DNA from: Vespa crabro
Taxonomy: Eukaryota; Arthropoda; Insecta; Hymenoptera; Vespidae
Direction of reading: 5' to 3'
DNA length: 64,000 bases
Assembly: GCF_910589235.1 (NCBI RefSeq)
Contig: NC_060978.1
Span: 2,024,877 to 2,088,876 of the forward strand
A model generated the notes under the pieces. That model was not told where the DNA came from. It saw only the letters and a list, made by a program, of their open reading frames with translations, and did no database searches. Positions 63,683-64,000 of the stretch are shown piece by piece (positions within the stretch are counted from its first letter, which is position 1; the number at the start of each line of letters is the position of its first letter). The position numbers and the translations under genes are program-made.

Positions 63683-64000
63683 CACACGGCTTCGTTCAAA
63701 TGAAAATTATACTTATAATTAATACTGCGCATTTCTCTATAAACTTATTCCAGTATTCTATTATATTTAATCATTTATTTATTTAAAATGTTTAACAATG
63801 TAAAAGGGGAGTAGGTTAATGTTTAGTTGGAATTAGATTGAAAAGATATTGGAAAAGATATACAATATGCAGCCATTTGCTCGATAATACTTGCGTTATA
63901 AGATTTACAATTAGACTCTGCAAGTATTAACGACCCAGGTCTCACTACGTGGAAGTTGCTGCATGTGGAGACCCACGGACTGACGGTGACTCTACTCTAA
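63079..64000. other. 5' flank of the GPR143-like gene and window end
   Basis: The promoter of the minus-strand receptor should lie at 63080-63450. CT repeats occupy 63612-63680. The last 130 bp are GC-richer and contain a short imperfect hairpin (GGTCTC at about 63938 and GAGACC at about 63969); no frame or RNA family is recognised. Confidence 0.4.
63433..63445. promoter_or_regulatory. Palindromic AGTGGCGCCACT element
   Basis: A perfect 12-bp palindrome (63433-63444), 355 bp upstream of the receptor start. On the minus strand it reads AAGTGGCGC, identical to the nonamer at 14430-14438 and one base from the Drosophila CTCF core AGGTGGCGC. Function unproven. Confidence 0.35.

Noticed and set aside
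63900..64000. tRNA or structured RNA at the window end
   Set aside because: Only a 6-bp stem with an imperfect extension; no A/B boxes or cloverleaf could be drawn.

Overview
The window looks like nuclear DNA from an insect, most likely an aculeate hymenopteran such as a wasp, ant or bee. It is strongly AT-rich and crowded with (TA)n, (GA)n/(CT)n, (CA)n, poly-A/T and AAT/AAC/GAA microsatellites. Genes are split by short GT-AG introns, and the recognisable proteins are animal orthologues. The species call is inference. The gene models were assembled by hand from splice sites and reading phase, and every multi-exon model closes in frame.

Layout, left to right. (1) 174-263: last coding exon of a Yippee-like (YPEL1-4 type) gene, followed by low-complexity sequence. 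(2) 6.6-7.9 kb (+): an intron-containing gene derived from an ISXO2/IS1595-like (Merlin-type) transposase, apparently domesticated. (3) 12.35-9.92 kb (-): FGGY carbohydrate kinase, 10 exons. (4) 13.29-14.04 kb (+): POP5, an RNase P/MRP subunit, head-to-head with FGGY. (5) 14.43-15.12 kb (+): a TATA-containing promoter and a probable non-coding first exon, then about 24 kb of microsatellite-rich sequence that may be one giant intron. That stretch holds a decayed tandem array of 127-156 bp units (17.35-18.2 kb) and, on the minus strand, a single-exon gene with an exact 18-residue GDG repeat (31.53-30.85 kb). (6) 39.46-44.54 kb (+): an 11-exon gene for a 1094-residue coiled-coil protein, tentatively quick-to-court-like. 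(7) 53.18-47.27 kb (-): three consecutive small secreted-protein genes sharing a YDQRQxG motif just after the signal peptide. I found no named family for them, and they are the best candidate here for an undescribed system. (8) 55.53-58.50 kb (+): AKAP10 (D-AKAP2), 10 exons. (9) 63.08-61.49 kb (-): a GPR143 (OA1)-like seven-helix receptor, 6 exons, tail-to-tail with AKAP10.

The genes do not form one pathway. The functional grouping that stands out is the YDQRQ trio: same strand, adjacent, each with a signal peptide and a divergent polar tail. One member ends in a dibasic site plus a C-terminal Gly, as amidated peptide precursors do. Most other long open frames are translations of simple repeats and were left out.
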